DNA of 47,247 nucleotides from Carboxylicivirga sp. M1479 (GCF_007097485.1 NZ_VKDE01000035.1:22006-69252), one strand, 5' to 3'. Shown: positions 28,519-37,903, counted from the first letter of the stretch. The notes: generated from the letters alone by a model not told the origin. Made by a program: numbers and translations.

Positions 28519-29226
28519 TCACTTATTAGAACCTCCTTTATTTCCTGCGATTGCTAACAGAACTCCCAAAACTATTCCCAACAATGCTGCAAATAGAACA
28601 CGGTACTCTGCAGGCATTAAAAAAGTGATGGTATGAGCAGGTATCCAAAAGAATGGGATGGTCTTTTTAAAAACAAAGTTCCATTGCATTCCCCAATCCA
28701 TTTCTTTCATAATTTTTCCAAACTGAATAGTCCTAAACAGACAAGCGATTTTACCACTATTTGCTACAATATGCATATCTGTTATTCGATGCAAAGTCAT
28801 CATTACAGGAGCATAAATTAAATTCATAGCTGCACTAATACTAAATGCCACTAACAATTTAGAAGATGAAATGGGCTCTTTCATAACTTCCAAAGCATTA
28901 TCCAATCCCATTTTCACGAGAAAAACAGGAACTCCAGAAGCAAATACCACAAATGCCATTTTGATAGTTAGACCAAGAAAGCCCCAAACAATTGCTCTTG
29001 GCAGTACTCCAAAACCTTTAGCTGTATAACTTCCTGTTTTAATTCGTAACCCAATAACCTCACCTAAAGTAGCTAAAACAGCAAACTTCAAAAAACTCAT
29101 CACCATAGGATGATTGAGATTAAAAGCATCGTACCAATTAAAAACAGTTTGACTTAAAAAAAATGGCAAAAACAATAATACCACTCCTGCCACAAATAAT
29201 AAATCATTAAGTCTTTTCCCCATCAT
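28519..29226 (-). CDS. Integral membrane protein, possibly Mpv17-like
   Basis: This 235-residue protein has about five membrane segments, including LLFVAGVVLLFLPFFL, FLKFAVLATLGEVIGL, AIVWGFLGLTIKMAFVVF and VLFAALLGIVLGVLLAIAG at the end. The C-terminal stretch FWIPAHTITFLMPAEYRVLFAA resembles the Mpv17/PMP22 C-terminal signature with its conserved Pro, Arg and aromatic residues. This is a resemblance only. The role is unknown. It is followed by flavodoxin and preceded by the gap 29227-29582. Confidence 0.6.
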   Translation of the reverse strand: MMGKRLNDLLFVAGVVLLFLPFFLSQTVFNWYDAFNLNHPMVMSFLKFAVLATLGEVIGLRIKTGSYTAKGFGVLPRAIVWGFLGLTIKMAFVVFASGVPVFLVKMGLDNALEVMKEPISSSKLLVAFSISAAMNLIYAPVMMTLHRITDMHIVANSGKIACLFRTIQFGKIMKEMDWGMQWNFVFKKTIPFFWIPAHTITFLMPAEYRVLFAALLGIVLGVLLAIAGNKGGSNK

Positions 29227-29582
29227 CCGTATCTATTTATTTCTTATTTCAAGCACTAACTTTCAAATCATCACAAAACCCAATCTAAAAGCCCCCTACA
29301 AATCGCCTAAACCTTTCCACTCAATACATTTGAACACATTACGATTCATAAGACATCACAAAAATAAAAGGATTTTGCATAATTCAAACACCATTATTGA
29401 TGATTAAAATCACTTTTAGAGATATTTTTCTTTAAACTCCTAATATAAACAAATGCCAAAGATAAAATTTCATCCGCATTTAATTAATTGCAGAAATAAT
29501 TCTTCATTAAAAAATTGAGCACAAAAAAAGCCGACCTTCCTTTGAAGCGCCGACTTTTTCATCATTATCAATACACAAACAG
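29227..29582. other. Intergenic region, no gene seen
   Basis: This 356-bp AT-rich stretch holds the terminator of the acyl-CoA synthetase gene at 29527-29563 and probably the promoter of the membrane protein gene. I see no open frame with coding character, no tRNA and no repeat. Confidence 0.6.
29527..29563 (-). terminator. Terminator after the ADP-forming acyl-CoA synthetase gene
   Basis: On the minus strand an imperfect stem AGTCGGCGCTTC / GAAGGTCGGCT (with two G-T pairs and a bulge) with loop AAAG is followed by seven Ts. Confidence 0.7.
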
Positions 29583-31643
29583 TTACTTCTCAATCCGTAT
29601 GCGGGCATCAACTGCGATGATTTTTTCACCTTCGCCCAATAAGGGATTTATATCCATTTCTTTTATTTCTGGAGCATGATTAAGCATGTTCGACAAACGA
29701 ACAACAATCTCAGCATACTTGTTTTCATCAATTCCTTGCTGACCTCTTACTCCTTCAATTATTTTATAACTTTTTAATCCTCGAATCATCTCCAATGCTT
29801 CATCCTGATTGATTGGAGCAAGTCCTGAGGACACATCTTTTAATACCTCAATAAAAATACCTCCCATTCCACACAAGACCATGTGACCAAAGCCAGGCTC
29901 ATACGTGGCACCAACAAATAACTCTTTACCACTAATCATTGGTTGCAACATAACACCAGTGGCATCCTTAATATCCATCATACGAGCAAACTCACTTTTC
30001 AGCTGCTCATTGTTATCTACACCCAAAACAACACCGCCTACATCGGACTTATGTACAGGACCAACAACTTTCATTACAACTGGATACTCAACCTCCTTCA
30101 TTGCTCCTAGCAAAACATCGACCTGATCACTCACAAACTCTTTAACACGAGGTACACCAGCCGCATCTAACAACTCCTGCACAACTTCAGGCGAAACATA
30201 TCCACTTTCCTGCGCATCAATGATACTACGCACCTTCTGCACATCCACATCATTCCCGCCTGCTTCAGTCTGTGCAGGCTTTGCCGTATTATATATCTTT
30301 GTTAAGGCATTACCAAACATTACCTCATCAGGAAAATTGACGTTGCCCATATTAATAAACATCTCAATATCCTCTTTCACATTAACAACGGATGGTAAAA
30401 TTGGATAGATTGGTTTTTTACACTCACGCATTTTCGCATGAAGCACCTTGTAAACCTCTTCATTAGAGAATAAACCAGGGCTTCCAAAAACTACAGCCAT
30501 GGCATCGATGTGCTCAAAATCATTTTCACAAGCATCAATAATATCGCTCAACTGCTGTGCTGTACCAGTAGCTAAAAAGTCGATTGGATTGGCCACACTC
30601 GAACCTGGATAAAGCTTTTCTAACAAAGCATCAGCCTTAGGCCCGTCGATAGATGGCACCTCTAAACCGCCATTGGATAAAGCATCCGTTAACATCACTG
30701 CAGGACCACCTGCATGCGTGATAACAGCCACATTCTTACCTTTCAATTCTTCAATCATGAATACTGCTGCCACATTGGCCAGTTCTTCACGACCATAACA
30801 ACGAACAATACCCGCCTTTTTAAATAAAGCATCAACAGCCAAATCACTGCTTGCCAAAGCACCTGTATGACTCGAAGCCGCTCTACTACCCGCTTCTGAA
30901 TTACCAGCCTTAATGGCGGCAATTTTACATCCTTTATTAATTAACGATGCAGAATGCTTCAATAATTTCTGAGGATTATTAACACTCTCAAGGTATAATA
31001 ACTTAATCTTTGAGCTTTGCCCCTCAACGTATGTATTATCTAAATATTCAAGTACTTCCTCAACTCCTGTTTGCGCACTATTCCCAACAGAATAAACACT
31101 ATTGAACTTAAGCCCTTTAGCCATACCAGCCTCAATAATAAATACAGCCGTTGCCCCTGAACCCGAAATAAAATCGGCTCCCATTGGCTCCAAAGCAGGT
31201 ATTGGTGTTGTAAAAACACTACTGTGATGCGTGGTTAAAACACCAACACAATTTGGTCCTATCAAACAACCACCTACTTCATTAATTGTATCAACAATCT
31301 GATGCTCCAAAGCAGCACCCTCTTCATTCTCTTCACTAAACCCTGCAGATATAATAATAAACGCCTTAGTTCCTTTTTGCTTCGCCAGCACCTCAACTGT
31401 TTGTGGACAAAATTTTGCAGCAATGGCCAAGACAGCCAAATCAACCTGCTCCGGTAAATCAGCCACATCACGATACGACTTAATACCTTGCACTACGTCA
31501 CTTTTTAGGTTAGTAACATACAGATCTCCTCCATAGTTACCGTCCACAATATTTTTAAGGATTTTACCCCCTGGCTTCATTACATCATCGGAGGCCCCAA
31601 CCACCACGATGCTTTTGGGGTTAAGTAATTGTTCGTTTATCAT
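29583..31643 (-). CDS. ADP-forming acyl-CoA synthetase (fused alpha/beta)
   Basis: This 686-residue enzyme makes ATP from ADP, phosphate and an acyl-CoA, releasing the acid (acetate or branched-chain acids). The N-terminal CoA-binding Rossmann domain (SIVVVGASDDVMKPGGKIL) leads to a succinyl-CoA ligase-like domain with the phosphorylated His in SHTGALASSD (His259). The C-terminal half (from about residue 470) is an ATP-grasp domain with PVVMKVVGPVHKSDVGGVVLGV and the segment MLQPMISGKELFVGATYEPGFG. Both halves are in one chain. It sits 1.1 kb upstream of the flavodoxin gene on the same strand and fits the last step of the 2-oxoacid pathway. Confidence 0.93.
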   Translation of the reverse strand: MINEQLLNPKSIVVVGASDDVMKPGGKILKNIVDGNYGGDLYVTNLKSDVVQGIKSYRDVADLPEQVDLAVLAIAAKFCPQTVEVLAKQKGTKAFIIISAGFSEENEEGAALEHQIVDTINEVGGCLIGPNCVGVLTTHHSSVFTTPIPALEPMGADFISGSGATAVFIIEAGMAKGLKFNSVYSVGNSAQTGVEEVLEYLDNTYVEGQSSKIKLLYLESVNNPQKLLKHSASLINKGCKIAAIKAGNSEAGSRAASSHTGALASSDLAVDALFKKAGIVRCYGREELANVAAVFMIEELKGKNVAVITHAGGPAVMLTDALSNGGLEVPSIDGPKADALLEKLYPGSSVANPIDFLATGTAQQLSDIIDACENDFEHIDAMAVVFGSPGLFSNEEVYKVLHAKMRECKKPIYPILPSVVNVKEDIEMFINMGNVNFPDEVMFGNALTKIYNTAKPAQTEAGGNDVDVQKVRSIIDAQESGYVSPEVVQELLDAAGVPRVKEFVSDQVDVLLGAMKEVEYPVVMKVVGPVHKSDVGGVVLGVDNNEQLKSEFARMMDIKDATGVMLQPMISGKELFVGATYEPGFGHMVLCGMGGIFIEVLKDVSSGLAPINQDEALEMIRGLKSYKIIEGVRGQQGIDENKYAEIVVRLSNMLNHAPEIKEMDINPLLGEGEKIIAVDARIRIEK

Positions 31644-31889
31644 TGTTTAATGTTTTGTCTGTCCTTTAATCAAATTCAAGCGAATTACGAAAAGTCATCT
31701 CTAAATATGATGAAAATCATAAGTTGTCAAATTACTTATAAACAAAGCAACTAAGAGACTATCAACACCCACTCAAATAACTTTTAGTAACAAATTGTTA
31801 CCTGCGCAAAAATACACGAATGATTCAACTTTCAAACCATTCACTATTGTTTTTTTCTTATTTTTACGCAATCTAAAAAGGGATATATT

Positions 31890-32984
31890 GTGAGCGAAAA
31901 AATAAACATACTACTTAATAAACAAACACTTACAAAGAACGACTTAAGCTATTTACTAAGTCTTAAAAACGAAGAACGTGACTTTTTTCTTCGAGGTGTA
32001 GGTAATAAATATGTGGAAACACTTGGAAAAAAGGTCTTTTTCAGAGGATTGGTTGAGTTTTCGAATTATTGCACCAAAGATTGTTATTACTGTGGCATTC
32101 GAAAAAGCAACAGCAATGCTGAGCGCTACGAGATCGATGATAAAGCAATTGTTGAGGCAGCTATATTTGCACACGAAAACAAGTATGGCTCACTTGTTCT
32201 GCAAGCAGGAGAACGAAGCGACACCGCTTTTACAGAGCGCATTACAAAACTCCTCAAAGAAATTAAATCGGTAACCAAGGGCGAATTAGGCATAACAATA
32301 TCCTTGGGAGAACAAAGCGAAGAAACCTACCAGGAATGGTTTGACGCTGGCGCCCATCGCTACCTCTTACGAATTGAAAGTTCAAAAAGGGATTTATACT
32401 ATCAAATTCATCCCGAAGACAAGAAACACGATTTTGAAACCCGTATTAATTGCTTAAAAACACTTCAGAAAATAGGGTATCAAACAGGCACGGGCGTAAT
32501 GATTGGCCTTCCATTTCAAAGCTATGACGATTTGGCCGAAGACCTACTCTTTTTCAAAAGTATGAATGTTGACATGGTGGGCATGGGCCCATTTATTGAG
32601 CACACCGAAACTCCCCTATATGAACACAAGGATGCACTATGGCCAATCCAAAGACGTTTTGATGTATCCTTAAACATGATAGCAGCACTACGACTACTGA
32701 TGCCAGATATTAACATAGCAGCTGCCACCGCACTGCAGGCTATTGACCCCATGGGGCGTGAAAAAGCTTTACGATACGGTGCCAACGTTATTATGCCCAA
32801 TATAACACCAACAGCCAACCGTAAGGACTACACTCTTTACGAAAACAAACCATGTACCGATGAGGGCGCTGAAGACTGCTCCAACTGTTTGGGCATTCGC
32901 GTTGAAATGGCGGGCAGAGAAATAGGTTATAATGAATGGGGCGATTCAAAGCACTTCTTTAAGCGACAGAACAAAAAGAAATAA
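31890..32984 (+). CDS. hydE: [FeFe]-hydrogenase H-cluster radical-SAM maturase HydE
   Basis: This 364-residue radical-SAM protein has the SAM cluster CTKDCYYCGIR (Cys61, 65, 68), the HydE/BioB-type segments FRGLVEFSNY, VLQAGERSD, TGTGVMIGLPFQSYDDLAEDL, MGPFIEH. The auxiliary cluster site CTDEGAEDCSNC has the C-x7-C-x2-C spacing of HydE proteins that carry it. HydE works on a thiol precursor of the H-cluster. The start codon is GTG at 31890, with AAAAGGG upstream as a possible ribosome site. No HydF, HydG or hydrogenase gene is in the window. NamZ begins only 17 bp downstream. Confidence 0.93.
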   Translation: MSEKINILLNKQTLTKNDLSYLLSLKNEERDFFLRGVGNKYVETLGKKVFFRGLVEFSNYCTKDCYYCGIRKSNSNAERYEIDDKAIVEAAIFAHENKYGSLVLQAGERSDTAFTERITKLLKEIKSVTKGELGITISLGEQSEETYQEWFDAGAHRYLLRIESSKRDLYYQIHPEDKKHDFETRINCLKTLQKIGYQTGTGVMIGLPFQSYDDLAEDLLFFKSMNVDMVGMGPFIEHTETPLYEHKDALWPIQRRFDVSLNMIAALRLLMPDINIAAATALQAIDPMGREKALRYGANVIMPNITPTANRKDYTLYENKPCTDEGAEDCSNCLGIRVEMAGREIGYNEWGDSKHFFKRQNKKK

Positions 32985-33001
32985 ACCATACCCTAAGATT
33001 T

Positions 33002-34240
33002 ATGACCATGACTAGATGCTGGTATCTTTGCCTTGTATTCTTTTACACAACAAGCCTGATGGCGCAAAATGTTAAGACAGGCATTGAAGTATTACAGGAG
33101 CATAATTTCTACTCACTAGAGGGCAAAAATGTTGGTTTAATTACGAATCCCACTGGCGTTAACCAGCAACTTAAGGCGACTATTGACATACTGGCCGAAG
33201 CTGCCAATGTTAAGCTAGTAGCACTCTATGGACCCGAACACGCCGTGAGAGGCGATTATTCCGCAGGAGATAAAGTTCAGTTCTTTAGCGACCCGAAAAC
33301 ACAACTGCCTGTTTACAGCCTTTACGGTAAGCACAAAAAGCCCAGTGCTGATATGCTTACCAATATAGATGTATTGGTCTATGATATTCAAGATATCGGA
33401 TCACGCTCTTACACTTACATCAGCACCCTAGGTTTAGCCATGGAAGCTGCAGCAGAAAATAACATTAAACTAGTGGTGCTCGATCGGCCAAATCCACTTG
33501 GCGGCCTTAAAATGGAGGGAATGATAACCGAATCAGGTTTCACTTCTTTCGTTAGTCAATTTCCCATACCCTACATACACGGTTTAACGGTTGGCGAATT
33601 AGCACTTTATTTAAATGGCGAACAACTATTAAGCAATGGTGTGCAATGCGATTTGGAGGTTGTGGCCATGGAAAACTGGAAACGAACGATGAACTTTGAA
33701 GACACTGGCCTACCATGGGTTCCGTCATCTCCACACATACCACGGGCTACTTCATCCTACTTCTATCCGGCAAGTGGCATTTTGGGGGAGTTGTACATTT
33801 TTAACATTGGCGTTGGCTACACTTTACCATTTGAGCTCTTTGCTACTGAATGGATCAATGCCGACAGTTTAGCTCATAACTTAAACAGCTTAAACTTAGC
33901 GGGCATTACCTTTCGACCAATACACTACAAACCCTATTACAGTACATCGAAAGGCAAGCTATTACACGGTGTGCAAGTACACATAAGCGACTACCAACAA
34001 GCTCAATTATCGTTGATTCAGTTTTACATATTGCAGGAGACCCATAAGTTGTGGCCCGAACACAACGTATTTGACATGTGCGAACCCTCGCGCATTAGCA
34101 TGTTTGATAAAGTTTGTGGAAGCGATAAAGTAAGAATAGCCTTTACCAAGCATTGGCTGGTTGGTGATATTATAGACTTGTGGACAAAAGACATTAACTC
34201 ATACAGGCAAAGGGCTGAGAAATACTTTCTTTACGATTAG
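33002..34240 (+). CDS. namZ: Exo-beta-N-acetylmuramidase NamZ (DUF1343)
   Basis: This 412-residue protein has a signal peptide (ending SLMAQ) and the DUF1343 fold. Visible parts are LEGKNVGLITNPTGVNQ, LYGPEHAVRGDYSAGD, VYSLYGKHKKPSADML, VLVYDIQDIGSRSYTYISTLGLAMEAA, DRPNPLGG, HGLTVGELALYLNGE and GLPWVPSSPHIP. In Bacillus and Tannerella this family (GH171) removes non-reducing terminal MurNAc from peptidoglycan fragments. It begins the salvage cluster at 33-45 kb. Start at 33002 or the next Met (33008). Confidence 0.92.
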   Translation: MTMTRCWYLCLVFFYTTSLMAQNVKTGIEVLQEHNFYSLEGKNVGLITNPTGVNQQLKATIDILAEAANVKLVALYGPEHAVRGDYSAGDKVQFFSDPKTQLPVYSLYGKHKKPSADMLTNIDVLVYDIQDIGSRSYTYISTLGLAMEAAAENNIKLVVLDRPNPLGGLKMEGMITESGFTSFVSQFPIPYIHGLTVGELALYLNGEQLLSNGVQCDLEVVAMENWKRTMNFEDTGLPWVPSSPHIPRATSSYFYPASGILGELYIFNIGVGYTLPFELFATEWINADSLAHNLNSLNLAGITFRPIHYKPYYSTSKGKLLHGVQVHISDYQQAQLSLIQFYILQETHKLWPEHNVFDMCEPSRISMFDKVCGSDKVRIAFTKHWLVGDIIDLWTKDINSYRQRAEKYFLYD

Positions 34241-34261
34241 ATGATTAAAAACTGATAAAAC

Positions 34262-34711
34262 ATGCAAATAAAAACACTCATCCTATTCGTTGCTTTAATT
34301 ACCCTTACTACATCCTGTGTTCAAAAAGAAAAGAATATGAAGTACTCATCGGCCATTACATTTTTATATTATAGGGACTTTGCCTACGGCATTGATTTTA
34401 TTGAGAATACCTTACAATTGGATTTAGTAATGGATCAAGGTTTTGCAAAAGTCTATCAAGTAAATGAAAAAGCTTTTTTAGGCATTGTACAAAAGAAAGA
34501 TAACGAAGCATCTGGCAGCACTCTATTCTCTTTAAGCACGGATAAGGTAGAAAAGGAGTATGCAAGAGTTAAGCAATTGGAAGTATTTAATTTATCAGAA
34601 ATAAAACACTTCGAATCCATTCCTCTTAAATCATTCTTCTTCGACGATGCCGAAGGACACAAATTTGAAATCCAGCAATTTTTAAAAGACGAAGATATTT
34701 TAAGATTTTAG
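34262..34711 (+). CDS. VOC-like lipoprotein
   Basis: This 149-residue protein has a lipoprotein signal (LILFVALITLTTSC, Cys19 in TTSCVQK). The mature part has the half-barrel pattern of the vicinal-oxygen-chelate fold: AITFLYYRDFAYGIDFIENTLQL, TLFSLSTDKVEKEYARVKQL and SFFFDDAEGHKFEIQQF. It may bind a metal or a small ligand outside the cytoplasmic membrane; the metal residues are not certain. It starts 21 bp after NamZ, so both form an operon, but no link to peptidoglycan is proven. Confidence 0.7.
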   Translation: MQIKTLILFVALITLTTSCVQKEKNMKYSSAITFLYYRDFAYGIDFIENTLQLDLVMDQGFAKVYQVNEKAFLGIVQKKDNEASGSTLFSLSTDKVEKEYARVKQLEVFNLSEIKHFESIPLKSFFFDDAEGHKFEIQQFLKDEDILRF

Positions 34712-34732
34712 TTCTCTTAAAACAATTACAAG

Positions 34733-36034
34733 CTAGTCCTCTTCTTTTTTCTTGATTCCAAAACTGGCATCCACCTTTATAAGCTTAACCATTATAAAGC
34801 TTGGAATGGTACACAATACCACCCAAATAAAGAAGTGCTGATAACCGATTAGCTCCTGGATCCACCCTGACACCATGCCAGGAAACATCATGCCGGCGGC
34901 CATTAATCCCGTACAAAACGCAAAGTGTGCCGTTTTATGCTCTCCCTCCGAAACATAGATTTGATAGAGCATAAATGCAGTAAAACCAAAGCCGTATCCA
35001 AACTGTTCAATGGCAACAGAAATGCTTACCAACAAAAAGGAATCGGGCAAAGCATAGGACAAATACACGTACACCAAATTGGGCAGATTAATGGCAATAA
35101 CCATTGGCCACAACCAATATTTCAAGCCATTTTTTGAAGCCAGCATGCCTCCAAGAATTCCGCCAATAGTGAGAAAAATAACGCCAATAGTTCCATAAAC
35201 AATACCTACCTGACTGGTACTTAAACCCAGCCCGCCAATATCTTTTGAGTCGAGCAAGAAGGGCGAGGCCATTTTTACCAATTGCGATTCGCCCAAGCGA
35301 TAAAACAACAACATTCCTAAAATTGTCCAAATATTCTTCTTCCTAAAAAAGGAAGTTACAGTCTGCCCAAATCCTTTCATTGCCTCACCCACACTGAGCA
35401 CCTCTCTATCCTTATCTTCATCGGGATGTGGCAGGGCATATTTATGGTAAAGTGCGAGCAATACAAATAAGCCAGTGATAATATAAAAGGTTAAGGACCA
35501 TGCTAAAGGAATACTGGGCTGATCGCTACCAAATAAGGGCATTTGCTCAAATTGACCAGCCAAAAACACCAACAGTCCTTGTCCGGCAATCATCGCCAAA
35601 CGGTAAAATGTACTGCGAATACCAACAAAATAAGCCTGTTGACTTTGATTTAATCCAAACATATAAAAACCATCAGCCGCAATATCGTGGGTTGCTGAAC
35701 TAAATGCCAAGAGCCATAAAAAAGCCAAAGATGACTGAAAGAAAAAGCTTGTAGGAATGGTAAAGGCAACACCTGCCAGACCTGCTCCAATCAACAATTG
35801 CATGCTCACAATCCACCAGCGCTTACTTTTTATGGTATCAACAATCGGGCTCCAAATGGGCTTAATCATCCAAGGCAGATATAACCACGATGTATACAAG
35901 GCAATATCAGTGTTGGAGATATCGAGCTTTTTATACATGATCACGGCCAGAGTCATGACTACCACATAAGGTATGCCCTCGGCAAAATATAAGCTGGGCA
36001 CCCAAGCCCATGGAGAGGTTTGTTTTTGTTTCAT
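34733..36034 (-). CDS. AmpG-like MFS permease (muropeptide or amino-sugar importer)
   Basis: This 433-residue protein has about 12 membrane segments in the major-facilitator pattern. The N-terminus SPWAWVPSLYFAEGIPYVVVMTLAVIMYKKL resembles AmpG (PAT family), as do YTSWLYLPWMIKPIWSPIVD, FSSATHDIAADGFYM and YGFGFTAFMLYQIYVSEGEHKTAHFA. AmpG imports GlcNAc-anhMurNAc peptides in Gram-negative bacteria. Here NamZ, amidase and sugar kinase genes nearby support import of released MurNAc or muropeptides. The gene is convergent with the VOC-like lipoprotein and separated from SpoIID by a 489-bp gap. Confidence 0.85.
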   Translation of the reverse strand: MKQKQTSPWAWVPSLYFAEGIPYVVVMTLAVIMYKKLDISNTDIALYTSWLYLPWMIKPIWSPIVDTIKSKRWWIVSMQLLIGAGLAGVAFTIPTSFFFQSSLAFLWLLAFSSATHDIAADGFYMFGLNQSQQAYFVGIRSTFYRLAMIAGQGLLVFLAGQFEQMPLFGSDQPSIPLAWSLTFYIITGLFVLLALYHKYALPHPDEDKDREVLSVGEAMKGFGQTVTSFFRKKNIWTILGMLLFYRLGESQLVKMASPFLLDSKDIGGLGLSTSQVGIVYGTIGVIFLTIGGILGGMLASKNGLKYWLWPMVIAINLPNLVYVYLSYALPDSFLLVSISVAIEQFGYGFGFTAFMLYQIYVSEGEHKTAHFAFCTGLMAAGMMFPGMVSGWIQELIGYQHFFIWVVLCTIPSFIMVKLIKVDASFGIKKKEED

Positions 36035-36167
36035 TTTTTAAAACTAGTATCAAGATTCATTTACAGAACATCAATGTTGTCCTAAATATTTTTATCAATT
36101 GGGCTATTCGCCCAAACCCAACTTACTTTTTTAGCTTGATCTAAAAAACTAAGGAAAAAAGATCAAG

Positions 36168-36296
36168 GCTACTTTTTAAATAACTTTCTTATTTATCTCA
36201 GCTCAAGTGCGGCCGAGTGATTTCCGAATCAAGTTCGGAACTTCTCGGTCTTACTAAAGCTTTCGAGAAAACTAAAGTTATTTAAAAGAGAGGCCA
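36168..36296. repeat. Nested inverted repeat, MITE-like
   Basis: TTTTAAATAACTTT (36174-36187) pairs perfectly with AAAGTTATTTAAAA (36274-36287), and the match continues with gaps into AAGGC/GCC outside. Inside are a second pair CCGAG (36213) / CTCGG (36244) and a third TTCCGAA-TCAAG-TTCGGAA (36222-36240). The layout is a long hairpin with about 125 bp total, the shape of a short non-coding mobile element or a folded RNA. No coding potential is seen. Confidence 0.55.
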
Positions 36297-36496
36297 TAAG
36301 GCATGATGCATAAAAGAACCCCAGTTTCTAATTAACACTAATAATATACTTAATTTCAATCAGTTCGATTCATATCAATAAAATCGCTTAGGACGCTATT
36401 GACAGAACCTATACAAACGCTATTTAATCAAAGTTCTGCGTATTTATAGCTTAATCATGATGGTTTCATATATTTTCATTTTATTACCACTACTTG

Positions 36497-36512
36497 TCCC
36501 GATTTGTCGGGA
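36497..36512. repeat. Small palindrome after the SpoIID gene
   Basis: TCCCGA and TCGGGA flank TTTG. No T-run follows on either strand, so it is REP-like rather than a terminator. Confidence 0.45.
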
Positions 36513-36523
36513 TGGAACTCGGG

Positions 36524-37852
36524 TTAATACTTTTGCTTTAATTCGGCCCCGCGAAAATAATGGTTTAAAATAGCATTATAATCGTAGCCCCTGGCTCCCA
36601 TAACAGCAGCGCCTATCTGACAAAGTCCAACGCCGTGCCCCCAGCCCGCTCCTCGCAAGATAAAAAATACCTTTCCCTGCTCTTCACTTTTCGTTATCAC
36701 AAAAGCAGAACTATAAAGGTGCGATTCAGACAAGGTCTTTCGAATTTCCAGCTCCTTACCGATCGTCAGAATCTTTTTGTCACCAACAATCTTTAGCTTA
36801 ATCAAGCGCCCGGAGTCACCACGTTCGATTGGTATTAAATCTTGAATGGTACCATAATCAACACCCGTTCGCTTGGCAACCAATTCACTCAGTTCGTTTT
36901 GGTCGTAACGCAGCTCCCAACGGTAAAAATCATTGGTCTCCTGGTCGTAATCGTTCAATACCTGCTTTAACACTTCCTTGTCATTGGTATTACAAAAAGC
37001 ATCAGGCTCACCATTGATCCATTCACGTGCACTACCCTCCTCTTTCAAGTTAAGTTGCAAAGAACTGGCATCATCAACAATAGATTGCAAGTAGGGATGT
37101 TTAACTGGCTCCCACACATTCTCAAACTTCTCAACCATGCCACCGCAACATTTTGAGAAACGCGCATCACAGATGGCATTGTTATACATCAACACTTCAC
37201 CCCTGGTAGCTGCAACGGCCTGCTCCACTTCTGGTGTATTGGCTTTAACCATGCCCTGGTAGCGCTGACAATGATCATCGGCACAAACATCGAAATGCGT
37301 ATGATCTTCGCGGTCGTACCACTTAATGTATTCATCCTCCGATTCAAATACAGTTTGATAATTACTGGCTTCAGCTACCAAAGACTTGCTCTTATCAATT
37401 TGCGCCAACAACCAGCTGCGCGAAATAACAGCGTGTGCTTTTAGTAATTCAATGGATGATGTGGCACTCATCTCCGAAGAAATGACACTCATCAGGTAAT
37501 CTTCGAGCGATAATATATTAATTGCATTAATAACACCATCGTTTAGCAAGAGCTGAAAACTACCCTTAAAAGATTGATCTTCCTGTCGCTCCCAATGAAA
37601 ATCAACTCCAATGGTTACCTTGTGAATGGTAAAGAAACTCTTCTCATCCAATGGTTTAAAACACAATCCACTACGTATATACACATCCTCACCATCATCC
37701 GCTTTAAATAAAAGCATTGATTGACCATGTGGGGTAACAGTATACTTCCCAGATAACTCAATACCTGAAGTATGCTGAAACTGACCGACTAAAGTCAGTT
37801 CAATTGAAGTATTGACCTGAATACCAACCTTTATTTCTGGAGTTTGATTCAT
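36524..37852 (-). CDS. SpoIID/LytB-domain protein
   Basis: This 442-residue protein has a SpoIID fold, a lytic transglycosylase that cuts peptidoglycan strands without stem peptides. ILSLEDYLMSVISSEMSATSSIELLKAHAVISRSWLL contains the catalytic Glu (SSEM). TRGEVLMYNNAICDARFSKCCGGMVE, PYLQSIVD and the end motif GAGWGHGVGLCQIGAAVMGARG are all typical. The N-terminus (MNQTPEIKVGIQVNTSIEL) has no signal peptide and no membrane segment, unlike sporulation SpoIID, so the enzyme may act in the cytoplasm on imported fragments. It lies in the salvage cluster, upstream of AmpG. Confidence 0.9.
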   Translation of the reverse strand: MNQTPEIKVGIQVNTSIELTLVGQFQHTSGIELSGKYTVTPHGQSMLLFKADDGEDVYIRSGLCFKPLDEKSFFTIHKVTIGVDFHWERQEDQSFKGSFQLLLNDGVINAINILSLEDYLMSVISSEMSATSSIELLKAHAVISRSWLLAQIDKSKSLVAEASNYQTVFESEDEYIKWYDREDHTHFDVCADDHCQRYQGMVKANTPEVEQAVAATRGEVLMYNNAICDARFSKCCGGMVEKFENVWEPVKHPYLQSIVDDASSLQLNLKEEGSAREWINGEPDAFCNTNDKEVLKQVLNDYDQETNDFYRWELRYDQNELSELVAKRTGVDYGTIQDLIPIERGDSGRLIKLKIVGDKKILTIGKELEIRKTLSESHLYSSAFVITKSEEQGKVFFILRGAGWGHGVGLCQIGAAVMGARGYDYNAILNHYFRGAELKQKY

Positions 37853-37903
37853 CTGTTAATATTTATTTTCTTTCATCTATTATTACACTTTACTCTGTTT
37901 GCT

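Larger units (their letters stand above)
36035..36523. other. Intergenic region with palindromic repeat element
   Basis: This 489-bp gap has no open frame that looks coding. It holds a nested inverted repeat of about 125 bp (36168-36296) and, near the SpoIID stop, the small palindrome TCCCGA-TTTG-TCGGGA (36497-36512). The remainder is AT-rich and contains no RNA gene I can see. Confidence 0.6.
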
